Positions 1 to 8,922 are shown, numbered from the stretch's first letter. The stretch is 64,000 nt of DNA from an uncultured Oscillospiraceae bacterium (GCA_949743955.1 CATJVQ010000026.1:1-64000); one strand, 5' to 3'. The notes: generated by a model not told the origin, from the sequence alone. Translations and numbers: made by a program.

Positions 1-1126
1 ATCGGTTTACGCTTTCCAGCGTAGCATCCAGAGTCTGTGTCATGACCTCCAGCTCATCCCCGGTACTGACAGGGAGCACCTCTGTGTGCAGATCGCCATT
101 GGAGAGGGCCACCATTCGGTCTGTTACCCGCTTCACCGGGCGGGAAATGGAGCGGGCAAACCGCAGGATCAGCAGTATGGAGACAATAAGACCTGCTAGG
201 GTTGCAAGGATGGAGATCAGCATGGCCCCGTTGATAAAGTGGCTGTAATCCGACTTGGGAATCTGAATGACCAACGACCACTGAGTCCCCCGGATGGGAG
301 AAAAGGCCACCAGCATCTTTTCCCCGTCGATGGGAAATTCAACTGCCCCTGTTTCTCCGGTGGTAACCCGTTCCACCGCATCCCCGTTGCTGCCGCTGAG
401 CTGGACCAGTGAGCTTTGATTGAGAGCCAAAGACTGATCGGGGTGGCCGATAACAATGCCCTCCTGGTTGACCACGTAGGCCATACCGCTTTTGCCCAAA
501 TTGATACTGCTGATTATATCATTCAGCAGGTCATATTTATAGACACCCATCAAATAGAGGGCGGTCTCGCCGTTTTCTTTCACCGGTATCCCCATTGCAA
601 TGCCCAGCTTGCTCTGGAAGATTGTGGAGGAATCAAGAGTCAGGTTATCCGTTTCCTTCAAAAGGGTGAAAAAACTACCGTCCAGCTTTTCCGGTGCGCC
701 GTCAATCCCCTGTACCAACTGCCCATCCAGGTCATACAGAGCGACAGTATAAAACTCGTAGGTCTCCGCCGCTTCCTTCAAAACCTCGCTGCGGTTCGCG
801 CTGGTCGCGGCAGCATCCGGACGGGGCTCCTCTTCGTCCAGTCCGGCGGCGAACACTGTTTTCATCTTATAATCGCCGGCGAGGGTCATCATGCGGTCGG
901 CCAACATATGGATATTAGCCTCCACCGTCTTGGCCGACTGCCGGGCCATGGGCTGAAGGCTGTCCAATAAAATACTGTTGGCCAGTGACTGTAGGGAAAT
1001 AGCCATAATCACGCAGCATATGACCACTAAAATCAGAATATTAAGTGTAGTGTTACGCAATATCCTCCTGTTCAAACTCCTTTTTCTCCCCCGTCCGGTG
1101 AGGGAGGTTGCTTGCTTTCCCGTCAC
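1..1126 (-). CDS. Methyl-accepting chemotaxis protein, 3' end outside window
   Basis: Chemoreceptor that would sense an external ligand and signal to CheA/CheW. The reverse-strand frame is open from a GTG at 1126 (AGGAG nine bases upstream) to the window edge, about 375 codons. A membrane segment (about residues 28-48, ILILVVICCVIMAISL) is followed by an extracellular double-Cache-like sensor (motif KSGMAYVVNQEGIVIGHPD), a second membrane segment (ISILATLAGLIVSILLILR), and a HAMP start (SISRPVKRVTDRM). The methyl-accepting signalling domain lies beyond the edge. Its sensor resembles that of the receptor at 18.5 kb, so the two are probably paralogues. The ligand cannot be told. Confidence 0.85.
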   Translation of the reverse strand, partial: MTGKQATSLTGRGRKRSLNRRILRNTTLNILILVVICCVIMAISLQSLANSILLDSLQPMARQSAKTVEANIHMLADRMMTLAGDYKMKTVFAAGLDEEEPRPDAAATSANRSEVLKEAAETYEFYTVALYDLDGQLVQGIDGAPEKLDGSFFTLLKETDNLTLDSSTIFQSKLGIAMGIPVKENGETALYLMGVYKYDLLNDIISSINLGKSGMAYVVNQEGIVIGHPDQSLALNQSSLVQLSGSNGDAVERVTTGETGAVEFPIDGEKMLVAFSPIRGTQWSLVIQIPKSDYSHFINGAMLISILATLAGLIVSILLILRFARSISRPVKRVTDRMVALSNGDLHTEVLPVSTGDELEVMTQTLDATLESVNR

Positions 1127-1242
1127 ACCTTGTCGCTCCTTTTCAAGATGATTTTTGCCAATAGGCCGCAAAAAAAGCCACTCGCTCCATCAGCCAAAAA
1201 TTATACACTGTGCTGGACTGGCGGGCGGTAGATTTTGAAATT

Positions 1243-1271
1243 ATTATAGCATAGATTTCCTGTTAAGGAAA
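1243..1271 (-). promoter_or_regulatory. Possible sigma-A promoter of the chemoreceptor
   Basis: A perfect TATAAT (1243-1248) lies about 115 bases upstream of the GTG start. The -35 hexamer at 17-bp spacing (TTTCCT, 1266-1271) is poor, so this is tentative. Confidence 0.3.
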
Positions 1272-1278
1272 GTATTTT

Positions 1279-1661
1279 TTATTTACACTGCTGTGAAGGA
1301 TAGCGCAAAGAAGCGCAGAGGAGTGTGGCAATCACCATGTTCCCCCGCGCTTTCTTATAGGGCATAGACCAATTCACGCAGAATAATTTCCTCTTGGGCC
1401 GGCGCCGTTTCATAGATCGTGTGGGTGGTACACGCACCCCTCCTCTGCGGGAGTAGTTGCCGCAGAGGAAAGAGCTGTACCGTCCCGGCCTGTCATCCAT
1501 AAATTTCCTGTTTCCAGCACAGACCCCTCTATAAAATTTGTTAAATAAGTTCAAAAAGCACATGACATCCATACTTCGGCGCTCATGGTGTCAATGCCGT
1601 TGTTCAGCGCGATGAACCGGCGGCCAAGAGAGGGGAACCGGTAGTCCGCAGGGTTCCCCCA
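1279..1661 (-). pseudogene. Decayed serine site-specific recombinase fragments
   Basis: Two fragments of a large serine recombinase are readable on the minus strand. Around 1650-1580 the frame gives DYRFPSLGRRFIALNNGIDT, typical of the end of the resolvase catalytic domain (FPS.G.RFIALN..DT). After a stop and an apparent internal deletion, 1500-1435 gives a zinc-ribbon-like GRYSSFLCGNYSRRGG. A frameshift near 1435 leads to CTTHTIYE and then EEIILREL, matching the C..Y...G...C..H.I.E segment of transposon-type recombinases. Most of the gene is missing and no start is left. This is a remnant of a mobile element, inferred from motif similarity read by eye. Confidence 0.6.
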
Positions 1662-1803
1662 AGGTCTTTGGCGGGCCGTACTGTTAATTCCTATAAAAGT
1701 GGGTTGAAAAGTACCTGCACTGGTGGTATACTAGGCTCGTGTCAATTTGACAAATCATAGTTCGTATTTTGAAATTATGATTAGTAATAGGAGGAGACAA
1801 ATC

Positions 1804-2010
1804 ATGTTCACTTACAAAACAGAAATTTTGACGGTAGGAACTAAATGGTTTTCCGACAAAGCAGACACAAACGATATAAAAGTATTAGACCAGTTAATCA
1901 ATGAAAGAGCTGCTGATGGATGGGAACTTGTGACATACGACTACATGGCAACATCAGTGCAGATTAAAGGGGCATTTGTGATTACATTCAGAAAACAACA
2001 GCAGCTCTAA
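1804..2010 (+). CDS. DUF4177 small protein
   Basis: A 68-residue protein starting at the ATG at 1804, preceded by GGAGG about ten bases upstream. It matches the DUF4177 pattern: MFTYKTEIL near the start, then LINERAADGWELVTYDYMA and a final ITFRK. Family members are short one-domain proteins of unknown function, often found in accessory regions of Firmicutes. An upstream in-frame ATG at 1777 lacks a ribosome-binding site. The gene sits alone in a decayed island but is itself intact. Confidence 0.75.
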   Translation: MFTYKTEILTVGTKWFSDKADTNDIKVLDQLINERAADGWELVTYDYMATSVQIKGAFVITFRKQQQL

Positions 2011-2439
2011 CAGATGTATAAGACTACTTTCAGTTTGCTGAGCAAATGTCTGAGATTTACCATCGGAGCAAATCACGGAAATATCCGGAAATATAAGCGC
2101 AAAATACTCGAATTGGAGAAGCTCAGCTCGCTTCTGCAATCCTTCCAGATTGTCACTGGATAATGTACTTTTCTGATCATAGTCGCGCGCAACCGATTCG
2201 AAAAACATCAGTGTTCTTTGAAATCTGTTCTGAAGCGCATCGCGGTTGCTTTGAGTGGTTCAGAGATATAGCGGTCGGTTTTGGATATGACAGGTTTGGT
2301 GTGCCTCACGCAGCAATACAGTGTTTGTGCCAATTGTAAAACAAGCTCCCGCAATCAAAACGCAATAGACTATCCAAACAAAAACCTTCCGGCATTTGTA
2401 TGATACAGAGCTTTTCATTTCTTTAAATCTTACCATCAT
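1954..2439 (-). pseudogene. Membrane-anchored sensor-like protein broken by an in-frame TGA
   Basis: A well-formed start (ATG at 2439, AGGAG six bases upstream) opens a frame with a basic N-terminus and one membrane segment (VFVWIVYCVLIAGACF). It hits TGA after about 60 codons and continues in the same frame for a further ~100 codons without interruption (for example RDALQNRFQRTLMFFESVARD). The layout, short N-terminus plus membrane helix plus extracellular helical region, resembles the start of a sensor kinase or GGDEF protein, but no catalytic domain follows. The 3' end overlaps the DUF4177 gene antisense, which suggests truncation by a deletion. The family is not recognised with certainty. 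Confidence 0.45.
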
Positions 2440-2502
2440 ACAATTCTCCTATATTTATCTCATCATTTTTTATTCGCTCAGAAAATACAAACTCACAAAT
2501 GA

Positions 2503-2697
2503 ACAAACATCGGATTATCACTTGTACGGGAAAAGTCAACTGGGATTCCCTTTCACTTTGGATCGGGCAATTCTGAAGACAACCTGGTACAAAGAATGCA
2601 GGAATCAGACCGCGAAGAAGCGGCAACCTGCCAAAGCGAAAAAGTTGGGGGATTCAGCGATACCCAAATGGGTATGACAAAACAAGCCGGTCAGTGA
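2503..2697 (+). other. Open frame fragment without start, possible gene remnant
   Basis: An uninterrupted plus-strand frame of about 64 codons ends in TGA at 2695-2697. Its composition looks protein-like (HFGSGNSEDNLVQRMQES, then SEKVGGFSDTQMG), but it has no start codon with a ribosome-binding site and no recognised domain. It may be another piece of the decayed island or chance. Confidence 0.2.
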
Positions 2698-2738
2698 GGG
2701 ATTTTTGCGAACCGGTTGCAATAGAGCGGTGTTTTCGA

Positions 2739-2879
2739 TTAAGCCGCTGTGCCTGCTTCGATGTCCAGAAGTGTCAAGTGCGCTTTCACTCTGGCATGGT
2801 AGACGCGCGGGAACTTTGGCTGCGCCAGCTACTGTAAATCAGCAATCTCTGCAAACACATCCAAAATGAAATCCACCAT
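2739..2879 (-). pseudogene. Short ORF with in-frame TAG, gene remnant
   Basis: ATG at 2879 follows GGAGG by eight bases and gives MVDFILDVFAEIADLQ, then TAG. The same frame continues for another 29 codons (ending LTLLDIEAGTAA) to TAA. The good translation start and unchanged frame across the stop suggest a recently inactivated small gene. Function unknown. Confidence 0.35.
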
Positions 2880-2979
2880 ATAAGTTTCCTCCAAATTCCC
2901 ATTGACGAATGGACATGGCTAAAGCATATCACTGCAAGCGGGATTCAACCCATGTCGCAGACGGTGCAGCAAAAGGACT

Positions 2980-3336
2980 TCATCCCACCCGGATGAAGTC
3001 CTCCAGTTTTTCATACGTCTTTTCTCCGATACCCTTCACCTGCATCAGATCCTTACGCGACTTAAACCGCCCGTGCGCCTTGCGGTAGTCGATGATCTCC
3101 TCCGCCAGCTTCGGCCCGATGCCGGGCAGCGTCTCGAGCTCCGCCGCGCTCGCCGTGTTGATGTCGATGCGCTGGCGCGCCATCGTCTCGGCCGCGGACA
3201 CCTCCGCCTGTTCATACGGCTTGAACACCGCCTCCGGAAAACGGAAATCCGGCGACGAAGCGGCTGTCAGCCCCACGACAGCGATCCCCAGCGCCAGTGC
3301 AGCGCCCAGCACCGCGTGATAGACCGCATCCTTCAC
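2980..3336 (-). CDS. ComEA-like helix-hairpin-helix protein
   Basis: A 118-residue protein with an N-terminal membrane/signal segment (residues 6-28) and a C-terminal double helix-hairpin-helix module. It carries the hallmark INTASAAELETLPGIGPKLA and then MQVKGIGEKTYEKLE. ComEA proteins bind incoming DNA at the membrane during natural transformation. This one lacks the longer linker and SLBB domain of full-length ComEA, so a role in uptake is only inferred. Translation starts at a GTG whose GTGA overlaps the stop of the upstream gene, which implies translational coupling. Confidence 0.75.
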   Translation of the reverse strand: MKDAVYHAVLGAALALGIAVVGLTAASSPDFRFPEAVFKPYEQAEVSAAETMARQRIDINTASAAELETLPGIGPKLAEEIIDYRKAHGRFKSRKDLMQVKGIGEKTYEKLEDFIRVG

Positions 3337-3866
3337 GGCCGGAAGGTGAACTTACCCACCAGATTCCGGGCAAAATCGAGATACCGCGCATAGAGCATTT
3401 CGCCAAGGGACGGAGAGGACTCCGCGATCCGGGCGAAAGCACCGCCGACAGGCTGCTCATCCGAGAGGCAGAGCCGGTAAACGGTCGAGGAGACACTGTC
3501 TGTCAGAGCGGCGTAGACCGGCCCGCTGAAGTGCTCGACTGTCTCCAAGAAGCTGTGCAGCACCGTATCCTCCAAAATGGAAACATCCATCCCCTGATGG
3601 ATCGCCAGCCGCACGGCAAAGCCATACAGAAACTGGACATGGCGGCGCTCTATCCCCTCCGTATCGGCGAAGAGCTCCGCGGGCTCCTCGCGCAGCGGAC
3701 GGGCCAGCTCCTCTCCCAGGCGGTTGGCCATGAAGATATTGCCGTTTTCCTTATGGCGCTGAAATTCCTGCGCAACGGACTCGCCCAGATCCGCCTGCGG
3801 CCTCAGCTCTCTGGACGGGGTGTCGCTGGCGATGCGGATGTCGTCGTCCCCAAAGGGCTCTCGCAT
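3333..3866 (-). CDS. Conserved-looking protein of unknown function (177 aa)
   Basis: Starts at an ATG with AGAGGAGG upstream and overlaps the ComEA-like gene by four bases (GTGA). The sequence is soluble and mostly helical, with charged N-terminal residues (about 1-45) and no membrane segment, signal peptide or cysteine motif. A middle region (GFAVRLAIHQGMDVSILEDT) and an aromatic tail (MLYARYLDFARNLVGKF) are the most distinctive parts. I do not recognise the family. Coupling to the ComEA-like gene suggests co-expression only. Confidence 0.65.
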   Translation of the reverse strand: MREPFGDDDIRIASDTPSRELRPQADLGESVAQEFQRHKENGNIFMANRLGEELARPLREEPAELFADTEGIERRHVQFLYGFAVRLAIHQGMDVSILEDTVLHSFLETVEHFSGPVYAALTDSVSSTVYRLCLSDEQPVGGAFARIAESSPSLGEMLYARYLDFARNLVGKFTFRP

Positions 3867-3899
3867 CTGCCCACCTCCTCTTTATGAAATACACTGACG

Positions 3900-4163
3900 T
3901 TACTGCGCCTTACTCTCCAGCATCGAACGCAGGGCTTTAGAAAGCTGATCCGGGCACGAGGTCGGCTTTTCCCGGCAGCGCGTGCCGCTCAGGCATGCGG
4001 CTACCTCCTCCGCTTTCCGGCCGACTGCCAGCTTGGAAATACCCTGCAGATTCCCGTGGCATCCGCCCTCAAACTGAAGGCTGCGGATAACATTATCGTC
4101 ATCCAGCTCAATCATGATATTGCGCGAACAGACGCCCTGCGGCCGGTATTGGAATGTCTTCAT
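3900..4163 (-). CDS. Stand-alone TSCPD-domain protein (TIGR03905-type)
   Basis: An 87-residue protein with the pattern of small TSCPD proteins: YRPQGVCSRNI, then FEGGCHGNLQGI and a terminal TSCPDQLSKAL. The three conserved cysteine spots suggest metal or redox chemistry. The same domain forms the C-terminal part of B12-dependent ribonucleotide reductase, present in this window at 22.1 kb. AAAGGAG stands upstream of the ATG. The biochemical role is not established; an association with ribonucleotide reductase is inferred from the shared domain. Confidence 0.8.
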   Translation of the reverse strand: MKTFQYRPQGVCSRNIMIELDDDNVIRSLQFEGGCHGNLQGISKLAVGRKAEEVAACLSGTRCREKPTSCPDQLSKALRSMLESKAQ

Positions 4164-4201
4164 AATGAAAATTCTCCTTTATTTTATCCACATTGTATAA
4201 T

Positions 4202-5038
4202 TTATGCAAATTCCTTATGCAGCCGGAGCAGACGTGCGACAGCATCCGGCGCAGCGATACAGGTTCCCAGCGGATTAGGGTGGGGGGAATAGCTGCCGTG
4301 AAAATCGGTGCCGCCCGTGGCAACGATGCCATATGTCCCGCACAGGCGCAGAAGCTGTTCGCGGACCGCACCGCTGTTGCGGGGGTGGTAGACCTCCAGC
4401 CCCTGAATCTTTCCCTCTCTCGCCAGACGCTCGCACAGCGGGACAATCCCGCGCTCACCCGGATGCGCGATGACGGCCAGGCCTTGCGCGTCTCGGACCG
4501 CAGAAAGCACCTTCTCCACCTCCGGATAGGCGAAACACACCCGGCAGCTCCCGTTCTCTCCGAACAGTTCGTTATACAGCGGACCGTATATCTTTTCATC
4601 GTACCCGAGATCGATGAGGGCATGCATGATCTGCGCACGGTAGATCGACTGGCTGTTGGAAAAATATTTTCCCGCCTGTTCCTTTGTCAGCGGGAAGAAG
4701 CGCATCACGCGGCGGAGCATCTCCTCGCCGGCGGCCCTGCGGCGCTCGAGCGTCGCGTGCAGAAGCCCCTCGAGGCGGTCGGGCTTTGCGGGCAGATAGC
4801 ACAGGACATGCACCGGCTTTCCGGACTCTTCATCGAAGCTGGAGATTTCCACACCCGGAATGATGCCCAACCCATAGCGTTTGCCGAGCACCTGCGCGCG
4901 CGTGACGCCGGCCATGGTGTCATGATCCGTCAGCGCCAGGAACTCCAGTCCCGAGCGCCGGGCAAAAAAAACGATTTCATCAATTCCTAGGCTCCCGTCT
5001 GAAAGACGGCTGTGACAGTGCAGATCCGCTATCAACAC
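4202..5038 (-). CDS. PHP-domain metal-dependent phosphoesterase
   Basis: A 278-residue PHP protein related to TrpH/YciV (RNase AM). Metal-binding motifs are visible: DLHCHSRLSDG near residues 5-15, LTDHDT at about 37-42, GVEIS at about 60, IAHPGE in the middle, and GTDFHG near residue 248. Related enzymes act on 3',5'-bisphosphonucleotides or degrade RNA 5'-3'; which applies here is open. Translation starts at a GTG preceded by GGAGGAGG. It begins 22 bases after pgsA, in line with one operon. Confidence 0.85.
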   Translation of the reverse strand: MLIADLHCHSRLSDGSLGIDEIVFFARRSGLEFLALTDHDTMAGVTRAQVLGKRYGLGIIPGVEISSFDEESGKPVHVLCYLPAKPDRLEGLLHATLERRRAAGEEMLRRVMRFFPLTKEQAGKYFSNSQSIYRAQIMHALIDLGYDEKIYGPLYNELFGENGSCRVCFAYPEVEKVLSAVRDAQGLAVIAHPGERGIVPLCERLAREGKIQGLEVYHPRNSGAVREQLLRLCGTYGIVATGGTDFHGSYSPHPNPLGTCIAAPDAVARLLRLHKEFA

Positions 5039-5059
5039 CGGTCCTCCTCCGTGAATATC

Positions 5060-5614
5060 TCACCGGTCGCGGAACAGCTCCCGGTTCTTCCACACATAAT
5101 TCGCCCCGCTCACGACAGTCAGCGCCACGGCCAGCGCCATGAGCGCTGTGTTGACCCCGCGCATGGCCGGGCTCCATATCCCACCGCTGATTCCTTCCAT
5201 CAGTAGCGCCGTGCAGATCCAGAGCATCTGCGACACGGTTTTATATTTCCCCCATTTGTCCGCCGCTATCACGATCCCCTTCGGCGCAGCCACCAGCCGC
5301 AGCGACGTGACCAGAAACTCCCTAGCCACCACGATGATGACCGCCAGCGCCGGCGCGAGCGACACGTCCATCAGGCACACCATCGCGCTCACGACGAGGA
5401 TCTTGTCCGCAAGCGGATCCATGAATTTGCCGAAATCCGTCACCAGTCCCCGGCTGCGCGCGATATGTCCGTCGAGCATATCTGTCAGTGATGCGGCCGC
5501 GAAGACGATAAATGCCCACAGCGCATGCAGCGGGACAGCGTCCAGATAAAAGAGCGCGATAAACACCGGCACCAGCGCCATGCGCAGGACGGTGAGCTTG
5601 TTCGGCGTGTTCAT
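5060..5614 (-). CDS. pgsA: CDP-diacylglycerol--glycerol-3-phosphate phosphatidyltransferase
   Basis: Makes phosphatidylglycerol phosphate from CDP-diacylglycerol and glycerol 3-phosphate, the committed step to phosphatidylglycerol and cardiolipin. The CDP-alcohol phosphotransferase signature D-G-x2-A-R-x8-G-x3-D-x3-D is complete (DGHIARSRGLVTDFGKFMDP, about residues 48-67). Several hydrophobic helices and the start MNTPNKLTVLRM are typical. At 184 residues the length is normal. It follows rimO by 12 bases, an arrangement common in Firmicutes. Confidence 0.93.
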   Translation of the reverse strand: MNTPNKLTVLRMALVPVFIALFYLDAVPLHALWAFIVFAAASLTDMLDGHIARSRGLVTDFGKFMDPLADKILVVSAMVCLMDVSLAPALAVIIVVAREFLVTSLRLVAAPKGIVIAADKWGKYKTVSQMLWICTALLMEGISGGIWSPAMRGVNTALMALAVALTVVSGANYVWKNRELFRDR

Positions 5615-5626
5615 GGGCGCGTCCCC

Positions 5627-6955
5627 CTATTCCTCGACCGTTCCAAACAGGTCGTAATCAATCGTACTCTCAATGCGCACCTTCATATAATCCCCGATGC
5701 GCAGCGGCTTTTCACTGTCGAAAAATGTCTTTGTATCGATATCCGGCGCATCCATATAGCTGCGCCCGAAGTAGCTGCCCGCGTACTTGTCGTATCCTTC
5801 CACGACAACCTCAAGCGTCTGCCCGACGAGGGCCTCGTTCTGCGCTTCCATCACGGAATACTGCCGCTCCATGATGAGATCCGCCCGGCGGCGGCGGATT
5901 TCCTCGTCCACCTGCCCGCCAAACGACGCGGCCGGGGTCCCCTCCTCGGGGGAATAGGCGAAGCATCCGAGCCGCTCGAAACGGGCCTCGCCGACAAACT
6001 GGCACAGCTCCTCGAACTGCTCCTCCGTCTCGCCCGGGAAGCCGCAGATAAGTGTCGTCCGCAGCACGACACCCGGGATCCTCTCCCGCAGCCGGGCGAT
6101 CAGCGAGAGCAGGCTCTCCCTATCCCCCGGGCGGTTCATGGCGTGCAGGATGTCCGCGCTGCAGTGCTGGATGGGCATGTCGATATAGTTGACAACCTTC
6201 TCCTCCGACGCAATGACGTCGATGAGCTCGTCCGTAATGCGCTCAGGGTAGAGGTAGAGCAGGCGGAGCCACTTGAGCCCCGGCAGGCGGCACAGCTCCC
6301 GCACAAGCGTACACAGATTGTTCCCCTCGCTGAGATCCTCGCCGTAACGGGTCGGATCCTGCGCGACGAGGTTCAGTTCCGTTACGCCGCTTTCCAGAAG
6401 CCACTTCGCCTCGTCGAGGATTTCCTGCATTGGGCGGGAACGGTAGCGGCCGCGGATCATCGGGATGGCGCAGTAGCTGCAGCAGTTCGAGCAGCCGTCG
6501 GCAATTTTAAGGTAGGCAAAGAAAGGGAGGTTTGAGAGGATCCGTTCCCCGGAGAGCGGCAGATCCTCCTTCGGGCCGAACTCCATGACACGCTCGCCGC
6601 GCAGAGCCCGGCGGACCGCCTCAACGATTTCCGCGTTCTTCCCGATACCCAGGATGACGTCCGCCTCCGGAATCTCCTTGGCGACCTCCTCGCGGTACCG
6701 CTCCGCCAGACACCCGGTCACGACAACAGCCTTGATGCGCCCTTCATTCTTGAGCGTACAGAATTCGAGGATATTTTCGATCGACTCGCGCTTAGCGTCC
6801 TCAATAAAGCCGCAGGTGTTGATGATGACCACATCGCACAGTCCCGCTTCGGTGCACAGCTCAAATCCGTTCTGCCGCAGAAGCGCGAGCATGATTTCAC
6901 TGTCCACCTGATTCTTGGCGCAGCCAAGCGATACCATTCCCACTCTGGTTGCCAT
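5627..6955 (-). CDS. rimO: Ribosomal protein S12 methylthiotransferase RimO
   Basis: Radical-SAM enzyme that adds a methylthio group to an aspartate of ribosomal protein S12. The order is N-terminal MTTase domain with cluster cysteines (LGCAKNQVDSE, INTCGF, VVTGC), radical-SAM CxxxCxxC (CSNCCSYC, about residues 154-161), then a TRAM domain at the end. The CAIP.IRG stretch and 442-residue length fit RimO rather than MiaB. It is the first gene of the run rimO-pgsA-PHP. Confidence 0.94.
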   Translation of the reverse strand: MATRVGMVSLGCAKNQVDSEIMLALLRQNGFELCTEAGLCDVVIINTCGFIEDAKRESIENILEFCTLKNEGRIKAVVVTGCLAERYREEVAKEIPEADVILGIGKNAEIVEAVRRALRGERVMEFGPKEDLPLSGERILSNLPFFAYLKIADGCSNCCSYCAIPMIRGRYRSRPMQEILDEAKWLLESGVTELNLVAQDPTRYGEDLSEGNNLCTLVRELCRLPGLKWLRLLYLYPERITDELIDVIASEEKVVNYIDMPIQHCSADILHAMNRPGDRESLLSLIARLRERIPGVVLRTTLICGFPGETEEQFEELCQFVGEARFERLGCFAYSPEEGTPAASFGGQVDEEIRRRRADLIMERQYSVMEAQNEALVGQTLEVVVEGYDKYAGSYFGRSYMDAPDIDTKTFFDSEKPLRIGDYMKVRIESTIDYDLFGTVEE

Positions 6956-7009
6956 TGCTCCCCGATTCCCCCCATTAAAATTACCTATATTTTATCATTT
7001 TTCCGCTTC

Positions 7010-7037
7010 GCATGCAAGGGGAAAACCCTTTGCATGC
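7010..7037. other. Long inverted repeat between recX and rimO
   Basis: An almost perfect 12-bp stem (GCATGCAAGGG / CCCTTTGCATGC) with a five-base loop lies between the end of recX and the start of rimO. It has no clear T-run on either strand, so it may be a weak terminator of recA-recX or an mRNA-end hairpin. Confidence 0.4.
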
Positions 7038-7058
7038 AGAAAACACGGAGCCCCGCCG

Positions 7059-7682
7059 CTATTCCTCGTATTCGTCGGGATTTTCGATCACATGGCGGAT
7101 ATCCCCATAGGCATATCCCAGCCGCTGTAAGGCGGCGACAGCCCGGCGCCAAGCACGCTCGTCCGCCTCTCCGAGAAGGACAGCCGGATGCCGCCGCCGC
7201 AGGAACGCCGCGATGGCCTCGCACGGATCATCCTCCTCGAACTGCGCGACAGCCTCCTCGATGATCTCCTCGTCCACACCGCGGCGGCGCAGCTCCTGCT
7301 CCACCCGGCGGGGAGAAAACGCCCGCAGACCCACGAGATCCCTCGCGCAGCGCATGGCATAACTGCGATCATCCACGAGGCCAAGCTCCTCCATCCGTTC
7401 CACGGCCTCCTCGGCCGCTGTCGGATCCTGTGTGCGGCACAGCCGCTCGAGGAGCTGATTCCGGGTATAGTCCTGCCCGGACAGGAGCCGCAGCGCCTTA
7501 TCCTTACAGATACGCAGTTCACTCCGGTACTGTGCCTCGGCGAGTTCGTCAGGCTCCACCTCGTCCCCGACACTCCACCCACATGCCGCGAACACCTCCG
7601 GATGCATCGCGAAGCAGAAGTCCCCGTCCACATCGACCGCCATACGCCCACGCTTTGTCTCACGCAGATCGGTGATGCGCAC
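7059..7682 (-). CDS. recX: RecA regulator RecX
   Basis: A 207-residue RecX-family protein that modulates RecA filaments. The helical-repeat signature is visible in the middle (ALRLLSGQDYTRNQLLERL) and again in VGLRAFSPRRVEQELRRRGV. Its GTG start overlaps the last base of the recA TAG stop, so translation is coupled to recA and the two share SOS control. A conserved recA-recX pair supports the assignment. Confidence 0.9.
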   Translation of the reverse strand: MRITDLRETKRGRMAVDVDGDFCFAMHPEVFAACGWSVGDEVEPDELAEAQYRSELRICKDKALRLLSGQDYTRNQLLERLCRTQDPTAAEEAVERMEELGLVDDRSYAMRCARDLVGLRAFSPRRVEQELRRRGVDEEIIEEAVAQFEEDDPCEAIAAFLRRRHPAVLLGEADERAWRRAVAALQRLGYAYGDIRHVIENPDEYEE

Positions 7683-8905
7683 TATTCCCCGTCCTCCGCG
7701 GCGAAGTCGGACGGAGCCATGCTGTCATCGAACAGGGGGATCTCCTCCATGGGCGCCTCCTCCACGGATGTCTCCTCCTGCGGCGCCGCGTCCAGATCGT
7801 CCGCCTCTACCTGTACATCCACATTCCGGGTGATCCGATTGATTTTTTTCGGCGCCTTGCGGTTGACATCCATCAGCTCTTCCTGGCGTTCCATCACCTG
7901 CTTGGCCACATCCTCGGCGAAATCGGGGTGCTCCGTCAGGTAATTTTTCGCGTTGTCGCGCCCCTGCCCGAGGCGGGTCTCCCCATAGTTAAACCACGCG
8001 CCGCTCTTCTGGATGATGTCCAGCTTGACAGCCGCGTCGAGGATTTCCCCTGTGCGGGAAATGCCCTGGCCATACATAATATCGAACTCGGCCGTCTTAA
8101 ACGGCGGAGACACCTTGTTCTTGACCACCTTCACCTTTGTATGGTTCCCGACTGTCTCGCCGCCGACCTTGATGGGCTCCCCGCGGCGGACGTCCAGCCG
8201 CACGGAGGAATAGAACTTGAGCGCGCGGCCGCCGGGTGTCGTCTCCGGGTTGCCGTACATGACGCCGATCTTTTCGCGGAGCTGATTGATAAAGATCGCC
8301 GTGCAGTTGGATTTGGAGATGGCTCCCGTGAGCTTGCGCAGCGCCTGGGACATCAGCCGCGCCTGGAGGCCCACATGGGTATCGCCCATCTCGCCCTCGA
8401 TCTCGGCCTTCGTCGTCATGGCCGCAACCGAGTCGACGACCGCTACGTCGATGGCTCCCGAGCGGACGAGCGCCTCACAGATCTCCAGCGCCTCCTCCCC
8501 CGTGTTCGGCTGCGAGACGAGCAGAGAGTCGATATCCACTCCGAGCGCCTTGGCATAGACGGGATCGAGCGCGTGCTCCACGTCGATAAACACGGCGCTG
8601 CCGCCCTTCTTCTGCGCCTCGGCCACGATGTGCAGCGCCACCGTCGTCTTGCCCGAGGACTCGGGACCGTAGATCTCCACGATCCTCCCCCGCGGCACGC
8701 CGCCGATGCCCAGCGCTATATCCAGCATCAGGCTCCCGGTCGGGATGGACTCCACGTTCATCTGCGGCGCCTCTCCTAGGCGCATCACCGCACCCTTACC
8801 GTACTGCTTTTCGATCTGTGCCAGCGCGGTCCGCAGCGCTTCATCCTTATCGCCCTGTACATCTACCGGACGCCCCTTCTCTTTCTTCCCTGCCTTGACT
8901 GCCAT
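7682..8905 (-). CDS. recA: Recombinase RecA
   Basis: Central homologous-recombination and SOS-activating ATPase. Walker A is GPESSGKTT (about residue 80) and Walker B is [10 protein letters not shown]. Loop L2 and the [17 protein letters not shown] region are intact. The C-terminal tail is long and very acidic (about 50 residues). The second ATG (8905) is chosen because GGAGG lies six bases before it, whereas the first ATG (8911) directly abuts GGAGG. A LexA-type operator sits just downstream of the promoter. Confidence 0.97.
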   Translation of the reverse strand: MAVKAGKKEKGRPVDVQGDKDEALRTALAQIEKQYGKGAVMRLGEAPQMNVESIPTGSLMLDIALGIGGVPRGRIVEIYGPESSGKTTVALHIVAEAQKKGGSAVFIDVEHALDPVYAKALGVDIDSLLVSQPNTGEEALEICEALVRSGAIDVAVVDSVAAMTTKAEIEGEMGDTHVGLQARLMSQALRKLTGAISKSNCTAIFINQLREKIGVMYGNPETTPGGRALKFYSSVRLDVRRGEPIKVGGETVGNHTKVKVVKNKVSPPFKTAEFDIMYGQGISRTGEILDAAVKLDIIQKSGAWFNYGETRLGQGRDNAKNYLTEHPDFAEDVAKQVMERQEELMDVNRKAPKKINRITRNVDVQVEADDLDAAPQEETSVEEAPMEEIPLFDDSMAPSDFAAEDGE

Positions 8906-8922
8906 AACCATCCTCCGTGAAT

